Source: Ettlia oleoabundans (taxonomy: Eukaryota; Chlorophyta; Chlorophyceae; Chlamydomonadales). From it: 64,000 nucleotides of DNA. The position numbers and the translations under genes were made by a program. The stretch covers positions 17,890-81,889 of the forward strand of contig JAAMXP010003694.1 of the NCBI GenBank assembly GCA_019693395.1, given 5' to 3'. Under the pieces are notes generated by a model. That model was not told the DNA's origin and made no database searches. It saw nothing but the letters and a program-made list of their open reading frames with translations. Positions 56,101 to 64,000 of the stretch are shown here, piece by piece (within the stretch, counting starts at the first letter, position 1; every line of letters begins with the position of its first letter).

Positions 56101-56713
56101 ACACAGATGTGAACAAAATATATAACACAGGTTGTTGAGCAGGCATCAGCCCTAACTGAGCAAGGCATGGATGCTCCAATGCAGGAGACATATCGGCAGC
56201 ACTACAGCATCACTCACAGGCGGTGCAGCAAAGGCAGCATGCGGTGCCAGATGGCCAATTCTGTGGCTGACTGCTGCTGGAAGCCCTCATCGTAAGGCCG
56301 CCTGCATTTGAGGGGCATACATCACGGAGGACAGCTTAAGACCAGCTGTAAGGCACATCAGCTGCTTGGGTGCAGCAGATGGCACGCTGCTGCTGCCGTC
56401 CACCGTCCACCGCCTCCGTGTCCAATGTCCGCACCACATGCATTCCAACAATCGCTGCTGCTGTCGCTTTGGAAATCCGCAACCCAACGAAGCAACGGCA
56501 CCTGGCATATTGCAGGAAGGTGGCAATAAGGAGCAAGAGGCTGGAGTCCGTCTTGGCCACAGCCCACAGCTCGTCAGCGGGAGCAGTGAGCAACCATTCA
56601 AGGTCTCCTTCGATCACTGTGAATGCCTCACCCCCCGCCCCCGCAGATGCTCCATCAGCAGGCAAGAATGGCAGGAAGCGCTGCATGTTGAAATTTGGGG
56701 AACAGGGATGCAT
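53160..56713 (-). CDS. ASCC2: ASCC2-like CUE-domain protein
   Basis: Homologue of activating signal cointegrator 1 complex subunit 2, which recognises K63-linked ubiquitin in alkylation repair and in rescue of collided ribosomes; 823 aa as modelled. Six exons: 56502-56713, 56218-56301, 55763-56088, 54805-55535, 54161-54541 and 53160-53897, phases all matching. Family blocks include DLEWLLTAPADELW, RPYDEGFQQQSA, LLDFPRLLDICALYG and YLRDTCLTLASFIQAYP. The CUE domain (VRDLLPDYGDGFVAACLQQL...VINALLEGLLPAQL) is at about residues 452-495. After it come WEYDDEWDDS, LWVLDGRIYNYAKPG and the basic C-terminus ANHHRKDRAAAKQGRG. Several Gly/Ser/Ala-rich loops lengthen the middle. The human N-terminus is longer, so an upstream exon may exist. 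Intron 4 appears to start GC (GCGTGT). It is divergent from the chitobiase gene. Confidence 0.88.
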
Positions 56714-57134
56714 ACTTGGCTTACAGCTTGCGAATCACAACGACGGCGCGCCAACGAGCAGGCCAAGATGGACACGTCATCGCCGCCATCTGGCCGCCCG
56801 CCACACCCTGCCAGGGAAAGTCTTGAAGCTGTATGCTACGACCAAATGGAATCCGGACATTCGGTTAGTACGTTTTGGCCGCCGGTCATTGACATCACGC
56901 TTGGGCATGATATCGATGATAATGCCGCTGAGCACTGCAGGGCAAAGGCTTGCTGGCGCCACCCTGTCTGCTTGCCAAAGCCTCGATTCGTTCTTGACGC
57001 TGTCTACAACATCTACACTGCTTTCTAGTGATAAATAAACCGAGGTCTCTGAGAGCTTCTGCCGTCTGCTGCAACCTCTGTGTGCAGCCACTGCAATAGC
57101 TATTGCAATGCAAGCTTAGCTTGAATCACCACAA
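56714..57134. other. Divergent promoter, ASCC2 and chitobiase genes
   Basis: The 421 bp between opposed starts may also hold a missing 5' exon of ASCC2. Open frames in it are domain-free. Confidence 0.45.
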
Positions 57135-59842
57135 ATGTCACACTTCAGCGCCTTGATCGCATCAGTACTCATCAGCAGCGCCGGCACGCTAGCCTTCCAG
57201 CATGTCCCGCCTGGCGCCCAGGGCAACACCCGCTGCCCCTGCAGCAGCCCCTCCCTTTGCCACCCAGTCACAGCCACACCTGAACGCGAGGTTTTTGGCT
57301 TCTCCATCAGTCGAGACACCCCATATGAAAAGTGAGATGCTGGTGGAATGGGGGCAGCAAGTGATTCCGCACTTCCCTGTGGTCAGCGCTGCTCTCACCT
57401 TTCACTATTGGGCTGCTGCACTTCGGCCTTCGCTCTCAGCCACACGTTGTTCTTGCCCGAATTCGGCAGGTATGACTGGAGCCAGCTGACAACCGTGGCA
57501 TGGAACGAGGATCCTGCGCTCATGTGTGTCGCGCATGCAGCAGGCGCGCGCGTAGTGCTCGATGGGCGGGGCGCCAACCCGCCCAGCGTACTTGGCAACC
57601 GCACTGCACGGGCTGGCTGGCTTGCGAAACTTGTGCAACATGCAGTCGATAATTACCTAGATGGAATCAACTTCGACCTTGTGAGTAATTACCGTCTGAA
57701 GTCCTGCTAGTGTTGCTTCGGAGCCTTTGGTTTGCTTGGTGCCAGCAGGACAGGAAGCACACTGCAGCGCTAGGGGGTTGGGTTGACCAGGCTGAGCGCA
57801 GCTGTTCATCTGTTGGGTACTACTCTGACAGTCCTGCCGCTTATTGCCGCGGCCATCACAATCAACTGACGATTTTCAACTGATGGCAACACCACGGCAG
57901 GAGGACCCTCTTGGCCATGGCAACCCTCTTGTGGCAGAATATTCTGCTCTGGTGGCAGAGGCAGCAGCAGCCTTCCATGCTGCCATTCCAGGCTCGCAGG
58001 TGTGGTGCAGCCTGTACACCATTGGGCTGTGATGTGTCTGTGATGAGTGTGTTGGGTGCAAGCCTGAAGCTTGCCTGCTGTGATAACACGCACTGTTCTC
58101 TCCAACGGTTTGCACCTGCTGCCCACTCTCCTTGTCACCCTCACATCTCCCAGCCACCATGCCAAATGCGTGTGTGCAGGTGTCTGTCGATGTGCCCTGG
58201 TCGCCCTATGGCATCGATGGGCGCAGCTACGACTGGCCCAGCCTTGCTCAGGCTGCTGACCTGCTGTTCGTCATGGCTTACGACATGCAGTCCCAGGTAG
58301 GACTGGCGTTGCCTGTTGTTATGGAGGAGCATTAGCGAACACACCTGCCATGGTTGGCTAGTCAATGCAGTCTTGTGCTCGTCTTCCCAAGTGCTTTCTT
58401 GCACAAGCATGCCACTCGCTTTGTTCTCTGTTGTTGATAACTGCTGACTGGGATTATACGCACCCTCTCTAGCGGCTCATCCACCCAGGGTTCCCACCTG
58501 CGCAGATGTGGGGTCGTTGTGTGGCTGCCGCCAACTCGCCCTTGGCGCTGGTGCGGCGCGGACTGGAGCATTGGCTTGATGCGGGTGTGCCACGCAGCAA
58601 GCTGGTGCTGGGCTTGCCCTGGTGAGGACAGGCATTGCCGAAGGTAGCAGCATCTCCGCACCCTGGCCGAGACTGGGCGCAGAATGGTTGGTTTGCAGCA
58701 CCGTTTGCTGCTGGGGTTGGGCAGCATCACCTCCGCAATCTGCTGGGGGTGGACGGCATTACAACAACCTGCTGCTGGGAGCTGGCAGCATCAGCCTCAA
58801 CATGTTGGTGGGGTGGGCGGCATCACCCCTGCATGCTGCTGAGGGTGGGGCAGCAATATCAAGGGTTGCTGCTGGGGGTCTGCAGGGCAGCTCCTCCTGT
58901 GTGGTTGCATGTAAATAGCAACCAACATACAGAACCTTGTGTATGCCGCCATGGGGGCTAGTTGTTGCAATGAAAGTTCACTTGCTGCATTTGACTTTGT
59001 TACCTCCTTGCCTGCCTTTGCGCCAGGTATGGCTACCTCTACCCCTGCATCAACATTGCATTTACGGAAGCGCAAGAGCAGGAGCTTTGCCAGCTGCCAG
59101 CAGTTGGGTTCCGTGGCGCTCCCTGCAGTGACGCGGCAGGGCAGCAAGTATGCTTCTCTGACATTGCTGCCATGGTTCGGCGTGGACGTACCCGCGGCAA
59201 CAGCATTGGGAGCAGTAGTAGTGATAGCAACAGCGGTATCACCACCAACCACAATACAAGCATAGCTAGTGGCAGCAGGCGGAGCAGCAGAACCTTTGCA
59301 GTCGAAGCAGGAGCATCAGCAGAAGCAGAGGGACTTGAGCTGCAGCATGTCGAGCAGGATGGAGTCGTATGTGGGGAGCCAAGGGTTGATGCTGTGCAGG
59401 CCAGCCCCTTTGCACAGTGCCGCAGGCCTTCAGCCCCGGCCAACCATACGCATCAGGTGTGTGTTCAGCAGCGTCTGACCACGAAGAAGGGAGTGATTGA
59501 TTTCTGGCTAGTTGCTGCTGGCGGCATGCGCAAGCGCTGGTGGGCATGGAAGAATGTGCAGCCTAATGCAGGAGAGTCAATTGCATATGATGCATACGGT
59601 GCACTTCTTACAAATGCTTCAGCCAATGATGCCTGCAGGTGTGGTTTGATGACCCCACAAGCCTGCGGCCAAAATATGCGTTGGCTGCAGACCTTGGTTT
59701 ACGAGGGGTTGGGATGTGGCATCTCAATTGCTTGGATTATCGCTGCACCGAACTTAGCTGCCGACAGCAGACGGAGGGGATGTGGGCTGCCCTGCGGGCC
59801 TTCACAAGCACGCATGCAGATGCACTTGAAGCCATTGACTGA
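57135..59842 (+). CDS. CTBS: Di-N-acetylchitobiase-like GH18 enzyme
   Basis: Family 18 glycosidase related to lysosomal di-N-acetylchitobiase, which splits the reducing-end GlcNAc from chitobiose cores; 457 aa. Seven exons: 57135-57331, 57470-57680, 57901-57999, 58180-58296, 58506-58621, 59027-59456 and 59639-59842, all phases matching. A signal peptide (ends at about residue 20) precedes CPCSSPSLC. Then come YDWSQLTTVAWN, AHAAGARVVLDG, the GH18 catalytic motif DGINFDLE (Asp130, Asp135, Glu137; the Glu is the first codon of exon 3), VDVPWSPYGIDGR, MAYDMQSQMWG, KLVLGLPWYGYLYPCINI, FRGAPCSDAAGQQ, QVWFDDPTSLRPKY, GVGMWHLNCLDY and CRQQTEGMW. Exon 6 has a Ser/Asn/Thr-rich insertion of about 60 residues. 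Vacuolar or secreted location is likely. Confidence 0.92.
58704..58893 (+). repeat. Degenerate minisatellite in chitobiase intron 5
   Basis: About six diverged units of 30-34 bp, each built on CTGCTGGGGGTGGGCAGCAT followed by a CA-rich half. They fill a good part of the intron between exons 5 and 6. Confidence 0.75.
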
Positions 59843-60255
59843 CGTCAATGCCCTCTTTTGACTAATGTCATGATACCACGTATGTTGCTGAAGTCAACGG
59901 CTGGTCAATAGCAACAGGTGCCGCCAGCAGGCTGCCAGGGCGGCAGTGGGGCCCGGCGCACCGCCGCACCGTCGTGCCCCGGCATACGGCCAGAGATCAA
60001 AGTGTGGTTGCAAAAAAATGTGGCCATAGTCCAGCAAGCGTCCCGTGCTGCTGATGCGCGCTTATGGGGTGCCACGCAGGTTGCCAGCTAGGATTTTTGA
60101 AAAGGGGGAAGCAACACCACCGTGGATTGCTGTCTCATCGTTGTCTTGGGTACTCCTACTTGGCCAAGGAACAGCAGCTGTGCACCGCTGGTATGTTCCT
60201 GTGATCAAAATCTTGAGTGCACGCCTGGTTCCAGTGGCGGGGGTGTTTGCGCAAC
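59843..60255. other. Intergenic region, chitobiase to CAF-1 gene
   Basis: Contains the chitobiase 3' UTR and the CAF-1 gene promoter (same strand). No exon was recognised; a 5' extension of the CAF-1 frame begins only with non-ATG codons. Confidence 0.5.
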
Positions 60256-63200
60256 ATGTTCAAAGCAATCACCAAGAAAAGTGCCAACCGCCCTGGTGCG
60301 GATTCCAAGGGCACGCTCACGGCACTGTGGAGCAAGGCTGGCGGAAAGGCGGACAACACAGAGGCTCCACGCAACGAAGACAAGACACCCGAGCCCTCGC
60401 AAGCCCAGTTCACGCCAGCAGCGGGAGCCAGGGACCGCAATGCTGACACGGCAGCAGCGCCGACGACAGGCGGCGACGTGGCTATTGCAGCTGCCCCGGA
60501 ACCTTCGCCAGAGCCTGCCGCTGCTGCCCAGGTGGTGGCACAAGTGCCTGCACAGCCTGCAAACCTCCAGCCAAGCAAGGTGCGGTCAATGTTCAATGAT
60601 GCGCCTGCTGTGATGGGTGCTATCTGAGAGCACCTTGGCAGCTGGCAGCAGCTGGCGCCAGAACGACGGCAGCGGGCCGTGCAGTGGCTGCTCCAGGCAC
60701 TCAGGCAAGTCACTGTGTCTGCCCCATTGCTGAGTCAACTGGGCAATCCGTCCTGCAATGTGCTGCGCAGGGTGGCAGCACTGAGAAAAAGCGCAAGCGC
60801 AGCGGTGCCGCTGATGGGTTCAGCGAGGAGCAGCTGACCCGACTGCAGGTGCAGCGCATTGGCCTCCATTTCTTGTTACTCGCCCTTGTTTGCGTATATG
60901 CGGTATGGCTGCTTCTGAGGCACAGCGCATCCCGCCTTGCACAATTTTGAATCCTGCTTTTTTTGTGGCCGTCATGCCTGCTGCATTGGCTTGCCCTGCG
61001 CCACATCTCTGCGACCCACTTTGCATTTTGCAGGCGCTGTTTGCTGAGAACGAGTATGCCAACACCGCCGCCAAGGGAGCACTGGCTGCAGAGCTTGGGG
61101 TAGAGCTGGCAAAGGTGCAGCAACGCAGCGTGCAATCAAGGGTACTGCAGCAGTCGAATCCTTGGGTGCAGGTCACCACATGTAGTCCAGTGCATGCACA
61201 CCACAAGAATCTGACAGATTACTCTTCAATTCCGCACATGACCTTACGCTCCCCGGGTGTCATGCTTTCACAGGTCAACAAATGGTTTGAGAAGCAGAGG
61301 AAGAAAGCGCGAGCGGACGCGGGCGGTGTGTCAAAGCGTGGCCGCCCAAAGTCTGCTGGTGCCAGCGGCAGCAAGCTGGCGGAAGAGGCGGGGCGGGCTG
61401 CGGATGGAGCAGTAGCGCAGGAAGCCAAGACGCCCGTAGCAGCTGACAATGACGATGACCCTGCGGAGGCAGCAGGGGAACACGAGGCTGAGGCTATGGA
61501 TGTGGATGTGGGTGACGCTCAGCCGGCAGCTTCTGAGCAGGCAGAGCCAGAGGGGGAGCAGCCACAGCCTGCAATGCCAGCTGATGCTGCTGCCGGGCCA
61601 AATTGTGGCGCCGCGGCACCAGAGGCAGTGGCAGCAGAGACAGCAGAGCCGATGGCTGTTGAAGAAGCTGCAGCTGAGCCGGCTTCTGCTGCCAACGTGA
61701 CACCAGCAGCAGCACTGAAGCCGAATGCAGAGCCTTTAGCAGAGCAGCAGCAGAAGCAGGATGTAGCAGCAGGGCAGATCGCGCCAAGTAGGGTGCCAGT
61801 CATTAGCCCAGCCGCTGCCGCAGCAGCCCCTGCTAAGACGCCTGCCTCCGCTCCGCAGCAGCATATCCTGTTTGCCGACGATAAAGCTAGCCTGGTGGGC
61901 AAGCTTCAACCCGAGGCAGAGGAGCTGCGGAGCAGTGGTCTGGCACAGCCGCTGCATGTGCTGCCAGCAGAGCCGCCAGCGCAGCGCCAGCCATTCAGCG
62001 ACAGCAGGCTGGCGGCACACGTGGCAGCGCAACGTGCATCGCTGTCCAAGCTGATAGCGGCGCTGCTGCCGCTGTTCAAGGCGCCTGACAGCGAGGCGCC
62101 AGTGGAGGAAGCTGTGTTGCGCAGGTGCCTAGTTACAACTGGCTGGTTTTGCCATTAGGTCTGGAGCTTCATCTGGTGATGCAGTGCAAATCTCTGGTCT
62201 TGACATCCTTTTATCCCCGTGAAGCCAAAGCAATTTGTTGGTATTGCTGGCTTGGTTGTTCGCTCTTACAGTCCAAGCTGCTGGGGTTGCTTCTATTCCC
62301 CTTTGCAGCCGCATTGTGGATTTGGCAGCCCGCAAGAGCTTTGCACCCAAGGACGGTGAGCACAGCTGCTTTCTGCCTCAACTGCTATGGGTGGTGCAGG
62401 AGAGACGGTGGTGCCGCAGCACAAGAATACTTGTATGCTTCTGCAAAGCCTGGCTGCATACGGGGCTGACTGGTGTTGATGCTTGATGCCCCTTTTTCCA
62501 TGGCTGCTGCTGTTACAGGCGGCAGCGCTCTGGTGGATGCCTTTGAGAATGACGACGCAGACCACCTGTGGCAGTGGGAGCTGCGTGACCAGAAGGCATG
62601 CCGCCGTACTGCTGCAGTACTGCTGCGATGCTCCTGCTGCTGCCGACACAATGTGCATCGTTGCTGTCGTTGGAATGGTTCTTTGTTAAGACAGGTTTGC
62701 TGTTGGAGCATCCCATGCTTGTCGTATTGAATGGGTTCACTCCCACACCCAACGTAAAGTGCAGGTGCTTCCCAAGGAGCTTCGGCCGGCAGCACAGCTT
62801 GCCAAGAAACGTGCATCGCGGGTGCAGGAGCGGCTCAGCGCTGTGTGTACCGCGCTGCGCCTGCTGGGCATGCATCAGGAGGGCAAGGCGTCTGCCAAGC
62901 TTAACAAGGCATTAGATGCGCTGCAGAAAACCAAGGTGGCCTTTGACCGGGTCAAGGCGTGGTGTTGCAGCTTGTGTGCGGTACAATAATGATGAGATGG
63001 TGCAGCAACCTTTGCTTGCTATTTGTTTGAGGAGTTGAGTCACGGGCTCCACTTGTGGTACTTTATTTTTCTAGCTTACATTTCTGCCAGACTTCCGGGC
63101 GATTAAGCCCTCACGTCCCTGCAACTGCGCCATGTTTCTATCTGCCTGCAGACGTTGTCACAGGTGGAGGATGAGCAGCAGGTGGAGCTTGAAGTGGCAG

Positions 63201-64000
63201 CCGCCAAAGCAGCTGCTAAGAAGCAGCAAAGCGCGGGCAAGGAGGGACTGACTGCCGAGGAGAAGGCAAAGCTGAAGGTGAGCCGCCATCAGTGGCCGCT
63301 CTCCATAGCTGTGCCCATCTGAGCAAAGGTGAAGGTTCGTGGTGTGGTGCGTAGCTGGCAGAGAGCTCCACCCAGCACAGCTTTGATACTGCACGAGCAC
63401 GCGGCTATTGCCGGCCGGTGGGCAGCCGCTCTTGCCCAAGTGGCATGCTGATGTGCACATGGATGCGTTGTCTGGCTCGCAGGCGGAGAAGGAGGCGGCG
63501 AAAGAAGCAGAGAGAGCTGCCAAGGAGGCGGAAAAGGAGCGTCTACGAGCGGAGAAGGAGGCAGAGAAAGAACGGCTCAAGGTGAGCGGTAAAGCTGGAA
63601 TGCGCAGCATGACGTAACTGGCTTGTGGGAATACACAGCATGTACTTACCCTGGGTGTACTTATTGGTAAGTAACCATGAAGGACTGTCCTTTGTAATGA
63701 CATCAACCCTCCTTGTACTGCTTTCTCCGGCTGCAGGCTGAGAAAGAAGCGGAGAAGGAGCAGGCCAAAGTTGAGAAGGAGGCTGAGAAGGAGCGGCTCA
63801 AGGTGGGGGCCCAAGCAAGTGCGGGCTAAGTGCTAGCTTTGTGATCTGTCAAGAGTCCAAACGGCGACAGATAAGCCAGAGTGTTGACGTTTGCTTGGTG
63901 TGAGGAACTTGGTTGCAGTGCCCTCGGTGCCTGCTCGTACTGTCGAATCATCCATTGCCATTTGGCTTGCCACAAAGATTTAAATGGTGTTTTATGCTCA
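60256..64000 (+). CDS. FAS1: CAF-1 large subunit (FAS1-like) with homeodomain, partial
   Basis: Chromatin assembly factor 1 large-subunit homologue, which deposits histones H3-H4 behind replication forks; it continues past the right edge. Exons seen: 60256-60579, 60771-60848, 61034-61114, 61274-62124, 62309-62355, 62519-62595, 62765-62950, 63152-63277, 63483-63581 and 63737-63802; phases agree. The N-terminus (MFKAITKKS..GTLTALWSK) resembles a PCNA-binding region. A homeodomain-like segment spans exons 2-4 (FSEEQLTRLQALFAENEY, GALAAELGVELAK, VNKWFEKQRKKAR), then an acidic Ala/Glu/Pro-rich stretch. The FAS1-typical block is DADHLWQWELRDQKVLPKEL, followed by Arg/Lys-rich helices. The last exons encode a KER-type charged helix (AEKEAEKERLK repeats). 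Intron 6 starts GC (62596). The donor of exon 7 could be 62951 (GT) or a later GC. Confidence 0.83.

Overview
This window is nuclear DNA of a green alga (Chlorophyta, probably a trebouxiophyte or close relative; the species cannot be fixed from sequence alone). The evidence is the gene content and structure: a plastid starch phosphatase (SEX4), several plastid-type presequences, plant-type ARP7 and CAF-1/FAS1, GC-rich exons, runs of CAG/GCA codons, and roughly 105 short introns with strong GTGNG...YYGCAG borders. No operons, Shine-Dalgarno sites, CRISPR arrays, rRNA or tRNA genes are visible. Exon borders were worked out by hand by joining conserved protein blocks in a consistent reading phase. 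Where all exon lengths add to whole codons the model is likely right to the base, and doubtful joins are named.

Layout, left to right (strand): ARP7 (-) and a STIM-like EF-hand/SAM/FN3/FYVE-like membrane protein (+) sharing a 202-bp divergent promoter; an ankyrin-like gene with broken frames (+); a catechol-O-methyltransferase-like enzyme (+); a coiled-coil/GAS2-domain protein (-); a glutathione S-transferase (-) divergent from a WAT1/EamA transporter (+); a RimI-like acetyltransferase (-); a secreted SRCR protein (+); a 10-exon HyuA-DUF917 fusion enzyme (-) divergent from an MnmM/YtqB-like tRNA methyltransferase (+); a CxxCGG zinc-finger protein (-) and a small plastid-type protein (+); SppA protease (-) divergent from SEX4 (+); an endonuclease/exonuclease/phosphatase (EEP) gene (-) whose 3.2-kb third intron holds a complete GH5 mannanase gene on the other strand; EAPP (+); TsaE (-); a RING-CH E3 ligase (-); ASCC2 (-) divergent from di-N-acetylchitobiase (+); and a homeodomain/CAF-1 large-subunit gene (+) that runs off the right edge.

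The genes do not form one pathway. Loose themes are chromatin (ARP7, FAS1, EAPP), tRNA modification (TsaE, MnmM), glycan breakdown (mannanase, chitobiase, SEX4) and plastid functions. The points most worth following are the animal-STIM-like luminal EF-SAM module, the opposite-strand gene nested in a GC-AG intron, an unusually high share of GC-AG introns (8 or 9 of about 105), and a homeodomain fused to a CAF-1 large subunit. A six-base N gap lies in a TG repeat within a SEX4 intron.
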